From Fen-1231 sp035286465 (lineage in GTDB: Bacteria > Gemmatimonadota > Gemmatimonadetes > Gemmatimonadales > Gemmatimonadaceae), in contig DATEDF010000046.1 in assembly GCA_035286465.1 (NCBI GenBank), positions 14,544-78,543 on the forward strand: 64,000 nt of DNA. The letters are read 5' to 3'. Positions 27,208 to 35,647 of the stretch are shown one piece after another (the first letter of the stretch is position 1; every line of letters begins with the position of its first letter). A program made the position numbers and the translations under genes. The notes under the pieces are model-generated. The model was not told where the DNA came from. It ran no database searches and was given only the letters and a program-made list of their open reading frames with translations.

Positions 27208-30174
27208 TCACGGCTTGTGGATCACGCCCTGGTTCCGGCGTCCGTTCATCCGCACGATCAGCGGCCGTTCGAACTCGAGCAGCCGCACGTGGCTCTCCTC
27301 GGCGGTGGCGGGTTGCGCCGCCAGCCACTCCCAGTCCACGAATCCATCGCCGAGCTGCGGGTTCGTCGTGAAATAGCCGACCTGGAACGAGACGAGATTC
27401 TGGAAGAAGTGGCTCCCCTGCGACGGCGTGACGCGGTAGTCGCGGAAGCCGGCCTCGACGATCACCCGCGCGCCCGAGATCTCATCCCACGTCACCGGGA
27501 TGCCGAGCCACGGGTCAGCCGAGCCCCAGCGTCCCACCCCGATCAGCAGGTACGGCACGCCCCGGGCGACCAGGCCGGCGTTGAAACGCGCGATCGCGCG
27601 CGCCGCGTCGAGGCTCTGGGCGCGGTCGAAGCGGTGGAAGTCCACGACCACGACGTGCCGGAGCGTCTCCACGACGCCGTTGCCGAGCACGCGCGGACTC
27701 CGGCATACGAGGGCCGCAGGGTCCACGTCGCCGATCTCCAGTTCCTCGGTCTCGCGCGACAGCACGAGCGGGCGGAGCTGCAGGAAGCCGAACTCGTGCG
27801 GCTCGTCGTCGCGTGTGCGCAGGCGCACCGCGAACTCGATCTCGGTGGAGCGGTTCATTCCGCCCGTGCCGATGTCGAGGAGCAGCGAAAGGAGCTCGGC
27901 GAGCGGGAAGAGGTTGTGCTTGAGGATCGGGGCGAAGCTCACGAGCCGCACGCCCGGCCTCGACAGGCCGTCGTACACCGCGTCGTTCTCGGCCGAATAG
28001 GTGGATCCCAGTGCGTACAGCGTTCCGTCGGCCTCGGCGGCATCGAGCTGGTAGCAGCTCTCGCGCAAGCCGTGCTCGGAGTCGCCGCCGCCGTCGTCGG
28101 TGAAGTCGAGCGCCCAGAACTGGCGCTGCGAGTTGGCGACGATGTCCGCGACCGAGGAGAACTGGATCAGGTTGCGCGGCGCCCGCGGACAGAACGTGAG
28201 GACCCGCTCGCCGTCCACCACCGACCGCCCCAGCCCCAGCGCGACGGCGGCGACGCCATCCGCGGACGTGAGCGGCGGCGGCGGGTAGAAGTTGTGGGAG
28301 CGGGCGACTCCCGCGAAGTCCGGATAGAAGCGCGGTCCATGTGCGGCGCCGACGACCTTCTGGAGGATGACCGCCATCTTCTCCTCCTCGAGCCGGTAGG
28401 GCGTCGCGCGCAGGAAGGCCTTCGTGTGCCGGGAGAAAGTCGAGGCGTACACGTGCTTCACCGCCGCGACCAGCCGCTCGAGACGGACGCGCGCGTCGGG
28501 GTGCCGGTTCGGCAGCATGAACGTGTCGTAGACGCCCGTGAACGGCTGATACTGCGAGTCCTCGAGCAGGCTCGACGAGCGCACGGCGAGCGGCCAGCGC
28601 ACCTGCTCGAGGAACGCCGCCAGGTCGGCGAGCACGTCGCCGGGCAGCGGGGCGGCGAGGAACCGTCGCACGATCGCCCCGTCGTCGGTCGCGTCGAGCG
28701 CGAAGTCGAGGAGCGCGTTGTCGGCCAGGAACCGGTCGAACACGTCGGTGCCCAGCACCACGGCGGGCGGGACGCTCACCCGGACGCCGGGAAAGCGGCG
28801 GTCCACCCGGTGCAGGCCGAGGAGGCGGCGCACGAACGCCAGGCCGCGCGCCTTGCCTCCGATGGACCCGCCGCCGATGCGCGCGAAGAAGGGCACCGAC
28901 GCGTCGAAGGCCTCACGATCGAAATCCCCCACCAGCGCCTGGGCCTGCTCGCGGCGGTACTCGGCGATCGAGTTGATGAGAGTCGCGCGCAGCTCCTCGA
29001 GCGTCCGGAAGTCGGAGACCCGGCGCGGGCGCAGCCGGTGCGCGAGCGCGAATTCCGCCCGCGCCGCGAGCCAGGTGGAAAAGTGGTTCCGCTCTCCGTG
29101 AAAGCCGATGCTCTCCACCGGCACCGTCGCGAGCTGCTCCTCGAGGCTCCGCAGGTCGCTCGCCCGGCCCACCTCGTGACCGTCGGGGAGGCGGAACACG
29201 AAGTCGCCGAAGGCGAAGTGCTCGACCAGGAACCCGTGCAGGTCGCGCAGCATCGTCGGCGAGCCCTTGAGCACGAAGGGGAGCCCCTCGGCGGCGGCGC
29301 GCGCCGCGTACTCGGCGTGGCCCGACTGGAGGAGGAACGGCACGTCGGGCGACTGTTCGCGGACCGCACGCGAAAACACGAACCCCGCGTCGCGCGCCAA
29401 CTCGCCGCCGCGCGGGAACTGGACGTCAGAGATGATCCCCAGCACGTGCTCGCGGTAGGTCGTCCACTGCCGCCACGCCTCCTCGAACGACGTGCAGAGC
29501 AGGATCTTCGGCCGGGCGCGGAGCCGCACCAGCTTGTGCGAGAGGTTGCTCGCCTCGCCCAGCGCGTTGGCCGACTGCCGGATGATCTCCGTGTAGATCG
29601 TGGGGAGGACCGAAGAGTAGGAGCGGATGCTGTCTTCGACGAGCAAGACCACGCGCACGCCCGTGCTCGCGGTGTCGTGCGCGACGTTCCGCTGGTCCTC
29701 GACGTAGTTGACGACCGCCAGCAGGATGCGCGCGTCGCCCTGCCAGAGAAAACAGCGGTCAATACGCGAGGTGTCGGCGCGGGCGACGAAGTCGCGCAGC
29801 TCCCGGTAGTCGTACGCCAGAACCACCACGGGCACGTCGAGACCGGCGTCGGCCACCTCGCGCGCCAGACGCGTCGCGTCCATGTCGCCCGGGTTGATCG
29901 TGGTGATGATCAGGTTGAACCGCCGCTGCTCGCGCGCCAGCGTCACCGCCTCGGCGCCGCTCGACACGTGGGTGAGGCGCGGCGTGTGGTGCGTGTCGAG
30001 CTCGATGAACTCCGTCATCACCAGCTCGTTGAGCCGGCCGTCCTCCTGCAGCGTGAAGGCATCGTAGAGGCTCGAGACCAGCAGGATGTCCTGGACCCGA
30101 TAGGGCATCAGGTCCTCGAACCCGCGGAACGGGCCGGACTCGTCCTGCCGGGCCACGCCGGGCATCTCGTTCAC
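27208..30174 (-). CDS. Receiver-like region fused to PEP-synthase-type ATP-grasp (PPDK N-terminal) domain
   Basis: 988 residues; GTG 30174 start, with ATG 30165 as alternative. The first ~400 residues contain receiver-like sequences (ILLVSSLYDAFTL; VVLLVEDSIRSY; SDVQFPRGGE; LQSGHAEYAARA; VLKGSP), resembling two CheY-like modules. From about 430 the ATP-grasp domain of pyruvate phosphate dikinase/PEP synthase appears: IGGGSIGGKARGLAF, LAVRSSSLLEDSQYQPFTGVYD and FAGVARSHNFYP. The phospho-His and PEP-binding domains are absent, so it cannot make PEP alone. It may phosphorylate another protein or sense ATP/pyruvate under two-component control. Alone on the minus strand, just after gdhA. Confidence 0.75.
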   Translation of the reverse strand: MNEMPGVARQDESGPFRGFEDLMPYRVQDILLVSSLYDAFTLQEDGRLNELVMTEFIELDTHHTPRLTHVSSGAEAVTLAREQRRFNLIITTINPGDMDATRLAREVADAGLDVPVVVLAYDYRELRDFVARADTSRIDRCFLWQGDARILLAVVNYVEDQRNVAHDTASTGVRVVLLVEDSIRSYSSVLPTIYTEIIRQSANALGEASNLSHKLVRLRARPKILLCTSFEEAWRQWTTYREHVLGIISDVQFPRGGELARDAGFVFSRAVREQSPDVPFLLQSGHAEYAARAAAEGLPFVLKGSPTMLRDLHGFLVEHFAFGDFVFRLPDGHEVGRASDLRSLEEQLATVPVESIGFHGERNHFSTWLAARAEFALAHRLRPRRVSDFRTLEELRATLINSIAEYRREQAQALVGDFDREAFDASVPFFARIGGGSIGGKARGLAFVRRLLGLHRVDRRFPGVRVSVPPAVVLGTDVFDRFLADNALLDFALDATDDGAIVRRFLAAPLPGDVLADLAAFLEQVRWPLAVRSSSLLEDSQYQPFTGVYDTFMLPNRHPDARVRLERLVAAVKHVYASTFSRHTKAFLRATPYRLEEEKMAVILQKVVGAAHGPRFYPDFAGVARSHNFYPPPPLTSADGVAAVALGLGRSVVDGERVLTFCPRAPRNLIQFSSVADIVANSQRQFWALDFTDDGGGDSEHGLRESCYQLDAAEADGTLYALGSTYSAENDAVYDGLSRPGVRLVSFAPILKHNLFPLAELLSLLLDIGTGGMNRSTEIEFAVRLRTRDDEPHEFGFLQLRPLVLSRETEELEIGDVDPAALVCRSPRVLGNGVVETLRHVVVVDFHRFDRAQSLDAARAIARFNAGLVARGVPYLLIGVGRWGSADPWLGIPVTWDEISGARVIVEAGFRDYRVTPSQGSHFFQNLVSFQVGYFTTNPQLGDGFVDWEWLAAQPATAEESHVRLLEFERPLIVRMNGRRNQGVIHKP

Positions 30175-30208
30175 GGTCGCGCGACTCCTCTGCTGGCTCC
30201 TGAAGATA

Positions 30209-30243
30209 TGGGCGCGGAGTGGAAGCGTCCCACCCCGCGCCCA
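30209..30243 (-). terminator. Probable terminator after gdhA
   Basis: The arms TGGGCGCGGAGTGG (30209-30222) and CCCACCCCGCGCCCA (30229-30243) pair with one mismatch around a short loop. It lies 40 bases past the gdhA stop and before the receiver/PPDK-like gene. The T-run on the minus strand is weak (TATCTTC). Confidence 0.55.
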
Positions 30244-30282
30244 TTCGTCGCGACTGGAGCGGTCGCGCTCCTGGACCCCAGG

Positions 30283-31734
30283 TCAGACGACGCCCTGGTC
30301 CATCATCGCGTTGGCGACCTTGAGGAACCCGGCGATGTTCGCGCCGTTCACGAGGTTGCCCGGCGTGCCGTACTCCTCCGCCGCGTCGTTCGCCGCCTTG
30401 TGAATGCTCTTCATGATCTGGTGCAGGCGGCCGTCCACCTCCTCGCGCGTCCAGCCGTACCGGAGACTGTTCTGCGACATCTCGAGACCCGAGACCGCCA
30501 CGCCGCCGGCGTTCGCCGCCTTCGCGGGTCCGTACAGGATCCTCGCCTCGAGGAACTGCTCCACGCCGTCGAGCGTCGTCGGCATGTTGGCGCCCTCGGA
30601 AACCAGCGTGACGCCGTTGCGCAGCAGGTTCGCCGCGTCCTTCCCGTTGATCTCGTTCTGCGTCGCACTCGGGAAGGCGCAGTCGGCCTTGACGCTCCAG
30701 AGCGGGTTGTGGTCGAGCCGCGCGTCGCGCGGCGCGTACGTCGAGCCCTTGAACGCGGACACGTACTCCTGGATGCGCCCGCGGCGCACGTTCTTGAGAT
30801 CCTTCACCCACGCCAGCTTCTCCCGGTCAATGCCGTTCGCGTCGTGGATGAAGCCGTTCGAGTCGGAGAGCGTCACGACCTTGCCGCCCAGGTCGAGGAT
30901 CTTCTCCACCGTGTACTGCGAGACGTTGCCGCTGCCGGACACCAGGCAGACCTTTCCGTCGAGCGTCTGTTTGCGCGTCGCCAGCATCTCGACGGCGAAG
31001 TAGACGCAGCCGTACCCCGTCGCCTCCGGACGGATGAGCGAGCCGCCCCAGTTGATCCCCTTGCCCGTCAGGACGCCGGTGAACTCGTTGCGGATGCGCT
31101 TGTACTGGCCGAACAGGAACCCGATCTCGCGGCCGCCGACGCCGATGTCGCCCGCCGGTACGTCGGTGTTGGGGCCGATGTGACGGCACAGCTCGGTCAT
31201 GAAGCTCTGGCAGAAGTGCATGACCTCGTTGTCGCTCTTGCCCTTCGGGTCGAAATCCGAGCCGCCCTTGGCGCCGCCCATCGGGAGCGTCGTGAGCGAG
31301 TTCTTCAACACCTGCTCGAACGCGAGGAACTTGAGGATGCCGAGGTTGACCGAGGGGTGGAAGCGGAGGCCGCCCTTGTACGGCCCGATCGCGCTGTTCA
31401 TCTCGATCCGGTAGCCGCGATTGATCTGAACGTCGCCCGCGTCATCCACCCACGGGACGCGGAACATCACGACGCGCTCCGGCTCGATGAGCCGTTCGAG
31501 GATGTGCTGCGCCTTGTACTCCGGATGGCGGTCGAGCACGAGCGTCAGCGACGTGACGACCTCCTCGACGGCCTGGTGGAACTCCGGTTCCCCGGGGTTC
31601 TGCGTCTTCACCTGCTCCATCAGGGCGGCGACGTACGCCGTGCCGGAGAGGTTCTTGAGCGGATTGAGCGCGCGCGCATCGCTCCTGCTGCCGACGCCGG
31701 CACCAGGGGGATTGATGGTTCCAGCCGTACTCAT
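30283..31734 (-). CDS. gdhA: NADP-type glutamate dehydrogenase
   Basis: 483 residues, ATG with AGGGAG upstream. It makes L-glutamate from 2-oxoglutarate, ammonia and NADPH in the cytoplasm. The family signature is strong: GPYKGGLRFHP with the substrate Lys, PMGGAKGGSDFDPKGKSDNEVM with the catalytic Lys, DVPAGDIGVGGREIGFLFGQYK, and a Rossmann SGSGNVSQYTVEKI loop. The sequence belongs to the bacterial NADP-specific (GdhA, hexamer) group; the N-terminal ~25 residues (Gly/Pro/Ala) are extra. The gene is single. Its upstream region holds a short palindrome and hairpin that may be regulatory. Confidence 0.95.
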   Translation of the reverse strand: MSTAGTINPPGAGVGSRSDARALNPLKNLSGTAYVAALMEQVKTQNPGEPEFHQAVEEVVTSLTLVLDRHPEYKAQHILERLIEPERVVMFRVPWVDDAGDVQINRGYRIEMNSAIGPYKGGLRFHPSVNLGILKFLAFEQVLKNSLTTLPMGGAKGGSDFDPKGKSDNEVMHFCQSFMTELCRHIGPNTDVPAGDIGVGGREIGFLFGQYKRIRNEFTGVLTGKGINWGGSLIRPEATGYGCVYFAVEMLATRKQTLDGKVCLVSGSGNVSQYTVEKILDLGGKVVTLSDSNGFIHDANGIDREKLAWVKDLKNVRRGRIQEYVSAFKGSTYAPRDARLDHNPLWSVKADCAFPSATQNEINGKDAANLLRNGVTLVSEGANMPTTLDGVEQFLEARILYGPAKAANAGGVAVSGLEMSQNSLRYGWTREEVDGRLHQIMKSIHKAANDAAEEYGTPGNLVNGANIAGFLKVANAMMDQGVV

Positions 31735-31841
31735 GGTGTTTGCTCCCTGTGGAGAGCGTGGATGAACCGGGGATCGAATCTCGTAGGGCTACGAACTGTC
31801 CCAATTAGGCGCTCGGTCGGTGCGAGGCGCAGGGTGAAGTA

Positions 31842-31873
31842 ACCATATGGTACTGTCCGGGAAAATCGGACAG
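31842..31873 (-). promoter_or_regulatory. Palindromes upstream of gdhA
   Basis: ACCATATGGT (31842-31851) is a perfect 10-base palindrome. Right beside it CTGTCCG and CGGACAG (31853-31859, 31867-31873) form a 7-base hairpin. They sit about 110-140 bases before the gdhA start and could be operator sites for nitrogen control. No matching regulator was identified. Confidence 0.3.
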
Positions 31874-31895
31874 GCATCAGCCGACACTGCAGCAC

Positions 31896-31932
31896 CAGAA
31901 AGAAACGTCGCAAGCGTAATCGCCTGCGACGT
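31896..31932 (-). terminator. Rho-independent terminator of tRNA-Pro
   Basis: On the minus strand, ACGTCGCAGGCG pairs with CGCTTGCGACGT (12 pairs with one G-T) around the loop ATTA and runs into TTTCTTTCTGG. It begins 15 bases after the 3' end of tRNA-Pro, so the tRNA is transcribed alone. Confidence 0.85.
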
Positions 31933-31946
31933 CCTCACTTACCCAA

Positions 31947-32020
31947 TCGGGACGGCGGGATTCGAACCCGCGACCCCCTGAACCCCATTCAGGTGCGCTA
32001 CCGGACTGCGCTACGTCCCG
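31947..32020 (-). tRNA. tRNA-Pro(GGG)
   Basis: 74 bases forming a full cloverleaf. Acceptor CGGGACG pairs with CGTCCCG; the anticodon stem CCTGA/TCAGG encloses ATGGGGT, so the anticodon is GGG; TTCGAAT is the T loop. A73 is templated and CCA is not encoded. A promoter upstream and a terminator downstream flank it. Confidence 0.95.
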
Positions 32021-32059
32021 TCCGCCGCGACGAGCCACGCCCGCACGGACAGAAGAAGA

Positions 32060-32088
32060 AAGCTAGCCCTCGGGCGCACGTCGCTCAA
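32060..32088 (-). promoter_or_regulatory. Promoter of tRNA-Pro
   Basis: On the minus strand TTGAGC, 17 bases, TAGCTT; the -10 ends 40 bases before the mature tRNA 5' end. Spacing and hexamers fit a sigma-70-type housekeeping promoter. Confidence 0.6.
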
Positions 32089-32100
32089 CTGACGAACGCG

Positions 32101-32646
32101 CTACCGCGCCGGCGGGAAGATGGCGTCGAGCGCGATGTCGAGCGGCGGCAGCTCCGCGCGCGGCTGCCATCGGACGCGTTCCGTCTCGATGGCGGGTTCC
32201 GGCGATGCCGCGGTCCAGATGAGCACGCGGCGCTCGTCCGGGTCCACCACCCAGTAGTCGGGGATCCCGATCCGGAGGTAGGCATCCCGCTTCTTGCCGA
32301 GGTCGCGGCGCCTCGTCGAGTCCGAGAGCACTTCAACGACGAGCAGCGGCTGCGGCAGGCGCTCCCACTCGGCATCGCCCGTCGGCTCGGGTCCCGGGAT
32401 GACCTGCACGTCGGGCTGCAGCTCGTTGTCGCCGAACACGACCGCACCCGGCCCCACGAGATGGCCGACGCCGTGCCGGGCGCACCACGGCTCCAGCGCG
32501 AGGAGGAGTCGCGCGGCGATGCGCTGGTGCCGGTACGCGGCCTGCGGCGTCACGAACAGCTCGCCGTCGAGCACCTCGTAGCGATTGCCGTCGTCCGGCA
32601 GCCGCGCGAGGTCGGCGCGCATCCAGCGGCGGGTCTTGGTGGCCAT
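32101..32646 (-). CDS. Uma2 family (DUF820) PD-(D/E)XK nuclease-like protein
   Basis: 181 residues from ATG 32646 (ATG 32652 two codons earlier is equally possible). The restriction-enzyme fold core is visible: RYEVLDGELFVTP at the N-terminus, NELQPDVQVIPG with the metal-binding Asp, LLVVEVLSDSTRRRDLGKKRDAYLRIGIPDYWVVDP with the Glu-x-Lys-type pair. Uma2 proteins are common, often multi-copy, presumed endonucleases with unknown role, frequently spread by transfer. It lies upstream of tRNA-Pro in the same direction, but tRNA-Pro has its own promoter. Confidence 0.88.
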   Translation of the reverse strand: MATKTRRWMRADLARLPDDGNRYEVLDGELFVTPQAAYRHQRIAARLLLALEPWCARHGVGHLVGPGAVVFGDNELQPDVQVIPGPEPTGDAEWERLPQPLLVVEVLSDSTRRRDLGKKRDAYLRIGIPDYWVVDPDERRVLIWTAASPEPAIETERVRWQPRAELPPLDIALDAIFPPAR

Positions 32647-32947
32647 GTGCATACGGTAACCGTCCTCGGCCGAGGAACGCAACGCAGGGACATGCGCACA
32701 CGATGCGCGCTCAGTGGGGTGAATGCGTCACCGTTTCATCGCACGCTGGAGCGAAACACGTCACGAGCCACTCCTCGCGGGGGGCTCGCCGCCGCCGCGG
32801 GTGACGCGTTTCGCTTCACCGTCGCGCAATGGAGCGCCCGGATCGGCAGACGCGCTCCACGCACCCGAGTCGCGCCGCGTGCTGCTTGCTCGAGTCGCGC
32901 CACGCTGCTCGCGCGGGGCGCCCTCGCGCGCGCATCTTTACGAGGCG

Positions 32948-35647
32948 ATGTCCACCAAGCACCCCCAGCCGACTGACTTGCGCGCGACCCGCCGCGCGTT
33001 CCCTTCGACCGCGGCGTTCCGCACGACGCTCCTCGTGCTGGTGATGGTATTCCTGATCGTGGGTGCGTTCTTCGTCCACGAGCTGCTGGGACGGTCGAAG
33101 GAGGTCGTGGCTCGCCTGCTCACCGCGAATGTGGAGACGATCGCGAGCACGCTCGAGCGCGTCGCGGAGCGCGAGCGGCTCGTCGCGGGGACCATCGCGC
33201 GCCTCGCCGACGTGCGCGACGCGCTCGTCGCGTCGCGCGGCGCGCCGCCCGGGAACGCCCGCGCGCGCGCGGCGCTCCGTGCGCTCCACGCGCGGCTCGA
33301 CCCGATCGTCGAAATCAACCGCTACGCGGGCTTCGTCCTCGTGGATGCGCGCGCGCGCGTCCTCGCGGGCGCGGACCCCGGCGGCGCGATCGCGCGCGCG
33401 GTGCGGGCGCACCCCGACCTCCTGGCGCGCGTCGTGCGCGGCGACACCGTGGTCTCGCCGCCACCGGCGACGCGGGCGGGGCGAGGCGCGGCTGCGCGCG
33501 CGGGCCAGGACAGCGTCGCCGTGATGTTCGTCGCGGCCGCCGTGCGCGGCGCGCGGGGCGAGCCGCTCGGTGCCCTCGCCTTCGGGATTCGTCCGGAACT
33601 GCGCGTGGACCGGATCGTCGAGCCCTACCGCAGCGGCGACATCGCCGACGCGTACGCGTTCGACCGGAACGGCATCGTCGTGGGCGGCACGCGGGCCCCG
33701 TCGAAGCGCGCGCCCCCCCGTGCCGTCGCGGACGCCGCGGCCGGCCGGAGCGGCGTGGACGTGGAAGGCTATCTCGACGATGACGGCGTCGAGGTCGTCG
33801 GCGCGTGGCGCTGGGTCGCCCCGATGGGCATCGGCATCGTGTACGAAGTGGAGCGCGCGGAGGCGCTGCAGCTCTATCTCCTGCTCCGCCGCATCTACTG
33901 GTTGGTCGCCGTCGGCCTCGTGCTCGGCAACATCGTCGCGTTCCTCGGCCGCCAACGCGCACTGCGCCTGCGCAGCCTCCGGAAGAGCGCCGAGGCCGAC
34001 CTCATCGTCGCCAAGGAACAGGCCGAGGCCGCGGCGAGGGCGAAGAGTGAGTTCCTCGCGATGATGTCACACGAGATCCGCACGCCGATGAACGGCGTCC
34101 TCGGAATGACGAGCCTCCTCGCCGACACGGAGCTCACCGCCGAGCAGCGTCAGTACGTGGACGCCACCAAGCGCTCCGCCCAGCTCCTGATGGACGTGAT
34201 CAACGACATCCTCGACTTTTCCAAGGTCGAGGCGGGCAAGATGGGCATCGAGCCCGTGCCGTTCGACCTGCAGCTCGCGGTCGCCGAAGTGGCGGAGATG
34301 CTCGCGCCGCGCCCAAGCCAGAAGATGGTCGAGATCGTCGTGCACTACCCACCGGGGACGCCGCGCCGCGTGATCGGCGACCTCGGGCGCATCCGGCAGA
34401 TTCTGGTCAACCTCGTGGGCAACGCGATCAAGTTCACCGACGCGGGGCACGTGGTGATCTCGGTCGAGGCCGTGCGCGCGGACGGCGTCTCGACCTACCG
34501 GTTCGAGGTCCGTGACACGGGGATCGGGATTCCCGAGGAGAAGATCGGCGGTCTCTTCGAGCCGTTCACGCAGGCCGACGCCTCGACGACGCGCCGTTTC
34601 GGCGGCACGGGACTTGGCCTCTCCATCAGCAAGAAGCTCGTCGAGCTGATGGGGGGCCGGATGGGGGTGCGGAGCCGGCTGGGCGCCGGTTCGACCTTCT
34701 GGTTCGAGCTGCCCCTTCCCGAGGACCCGAGCCCGGCTCCGTCGGCCCCCGTGCACGTGACGCTCAAGGGCGTGCGCGCGCTGGTCGTGGACGACGTGGA
34801 GGTCAACGTCCAGCTCTTCCGGGAATGGCTCACGTCGTGGGCGATGCGGGTCGAGACCGCGGCGAGCGGCGGCGAGGCACTCGAGCGGCTCCGTGCCGCC
34901 GCGCGCGAGGGCGACCCTGTGCGCGTCGCGGTCGTGGACTATCTGATGCCGGAGATGGACGGCGAGATGCTCGCGCGCACCATCCGCGCCGAGCCCGCAC
35001 TCGCGCAGATGTCCCTCGTGCTCGTCACGTCGTCGGGGCAGCGCGGCGACGCGGCGCGTTCGCACGCCGCCGGATTCAACGCGTATCTCACCAAGCCGTG
35101 CCGCTCGGAGACGCTCTTCGCCGGGCTCGAAGTGATGCTCGCCGGCGAACCGGGGTGGCGCGAGCACGAGCCGCTCCTCACGCGGTACGCGCTGGCCGAG
35201 CGGTTGCAGGGCCACGCCGTGGAGCGCCGCAGCTCGACGGACGCCATGCACGCGGTGCACACGCGGGCCCTCGTCGCGGAGGACAACCCCGTGAACCAGA
35301 TGGTCGCGGTCAAGATGCTGCAGCAGTTCGGCTGCACGGTGGACGTCGCGGGCGACGGGCAGGAAGCCGCCGAGATGGCGGCGAAATTCCCGTACGACGT
35401 GATCTTCATGGACGTGCAGATGCCGGTCGTGGACGGCCTCGAGGCGACGCGCCGCATCCGCGCGCGGGAGACGGGCGCGCGCGCGCGCATCATCGCGATG
35501 ACCGCGAACGCGATGCGGGGCGACCGCGAGCGCTGTCTCGAGGTGGGGATGGACGACTACGTGTCGAAGCCGGTGACGCCCGACGTTCTCAGGAAGGCGC
35601 TGGAGGGCCTGGTGCCAGGGGGTCGGAGGTCTCCCGGATCACCCTGA
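32948..35647 (+). CDS. Membrane hybrid histidine kinase with two receiver domains
   Basis: 899 residues from ATG 32948 (GAGG upstream); the frame stays open further upstream without family resemblance. A first membrane helix (26-46), a periplasmic Cache-like sensor (50-300) and a second helix (311-333) precede a coiled stretch. The kinase core has MMSHEIRTPMNG (His375), NAIKFT, DTGIGIP and GGTGLGLSISKKLVELMGG. Two receivers follow: ALVVDDVEVN..VVDYLMPEMDG..TKPC and ALVAEDNPVN..FMDVQMPVVDG..SKPV, both with a phospho-acceptor Asp. No Hpt domain is present. The gene end overlaps the opposing kinase gene by 59 bases. Confidence 0.93.
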   Translation: MSTKHPQPTDLRATRRAFPSTAAFRTTLLVLVMVFLIVGAFFVHELLGRSKEVVARLLTANVETIASTLERVAERERLVAGTIARLADVRDALVASRGAPPGNARARAALRALHARLDPIVEINRYAGFVLVDARARVLAGADPGGAIARAVRAHPDLLARVVRGDTVVSPPPATRAGRGAAARAGQDSVAVMFVAAAVRGARGEPLGALAFGIRPELRVDRIVEPYRSGDIADAYAFDRNGIVVGGTRAPSKRAPPRAVADAAAGRSGVDVEGYLDDDGVEVVGAWRWVAPMGIGIVYEVERAEALQLYLLLRRIYWLVAVGLVLGNIVAFLGRQRALRLRSLRKSAEADLIVAKEQAEAAARAKSEFLAMMSHEIRTPMNGVLGMTSLLADTELTAEQRQYVDATKRSAQLLMDVINDILDFSKVEAGKMGIEPVPFDLQLAVAEVAEMLAPRPSQKMVEIVVHYPPGTPRRVIGDLGRIRQILVNLVGNAIKFTDAGHVVISVEAVRADGVSTYRFEVRDTGIGIPEEKIGGLFEPFTQADASTTRRFGGTGLGLSISKKLVELMGGRMGVRSRLGAGSTFWFELPLPEDPSPAPSAPVHVTLKGVRALVVDDVEVNVQLFREWLTSWAMRVETAASGGEALERLRAAAREGDPVRVAVVDYLMPEMDGEMLARTIRAEPALAQMSLVLVTSSGQRGDAARSHAAGFNAYLTKPCRSETLFAGLEVMLAGEPGWREHEPLLTRYALAERLQGHAVERRSSTDAMHAVHTRALVAEDNPVNQMVAVKMLQQFGCTVDVAGDGQEAAEMAAKFPYDVIFMDVQMPVVDGLEATRRIRARETGARARIIAMTANAMRGDRERCLEVGMDDYVSKPVTPDVLRKALEGLVPGGRRSPGSP

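Noticed and set aside
25276..31842. Open frame of about 2190 codons on the plus strand over the barrel, receiver/PPDK and gdhA genes
   Set aside because: It lies opposite three genes with clear domains, and its product is Arg/His/Glu-rich without any fold. It results from high GC codon bias.
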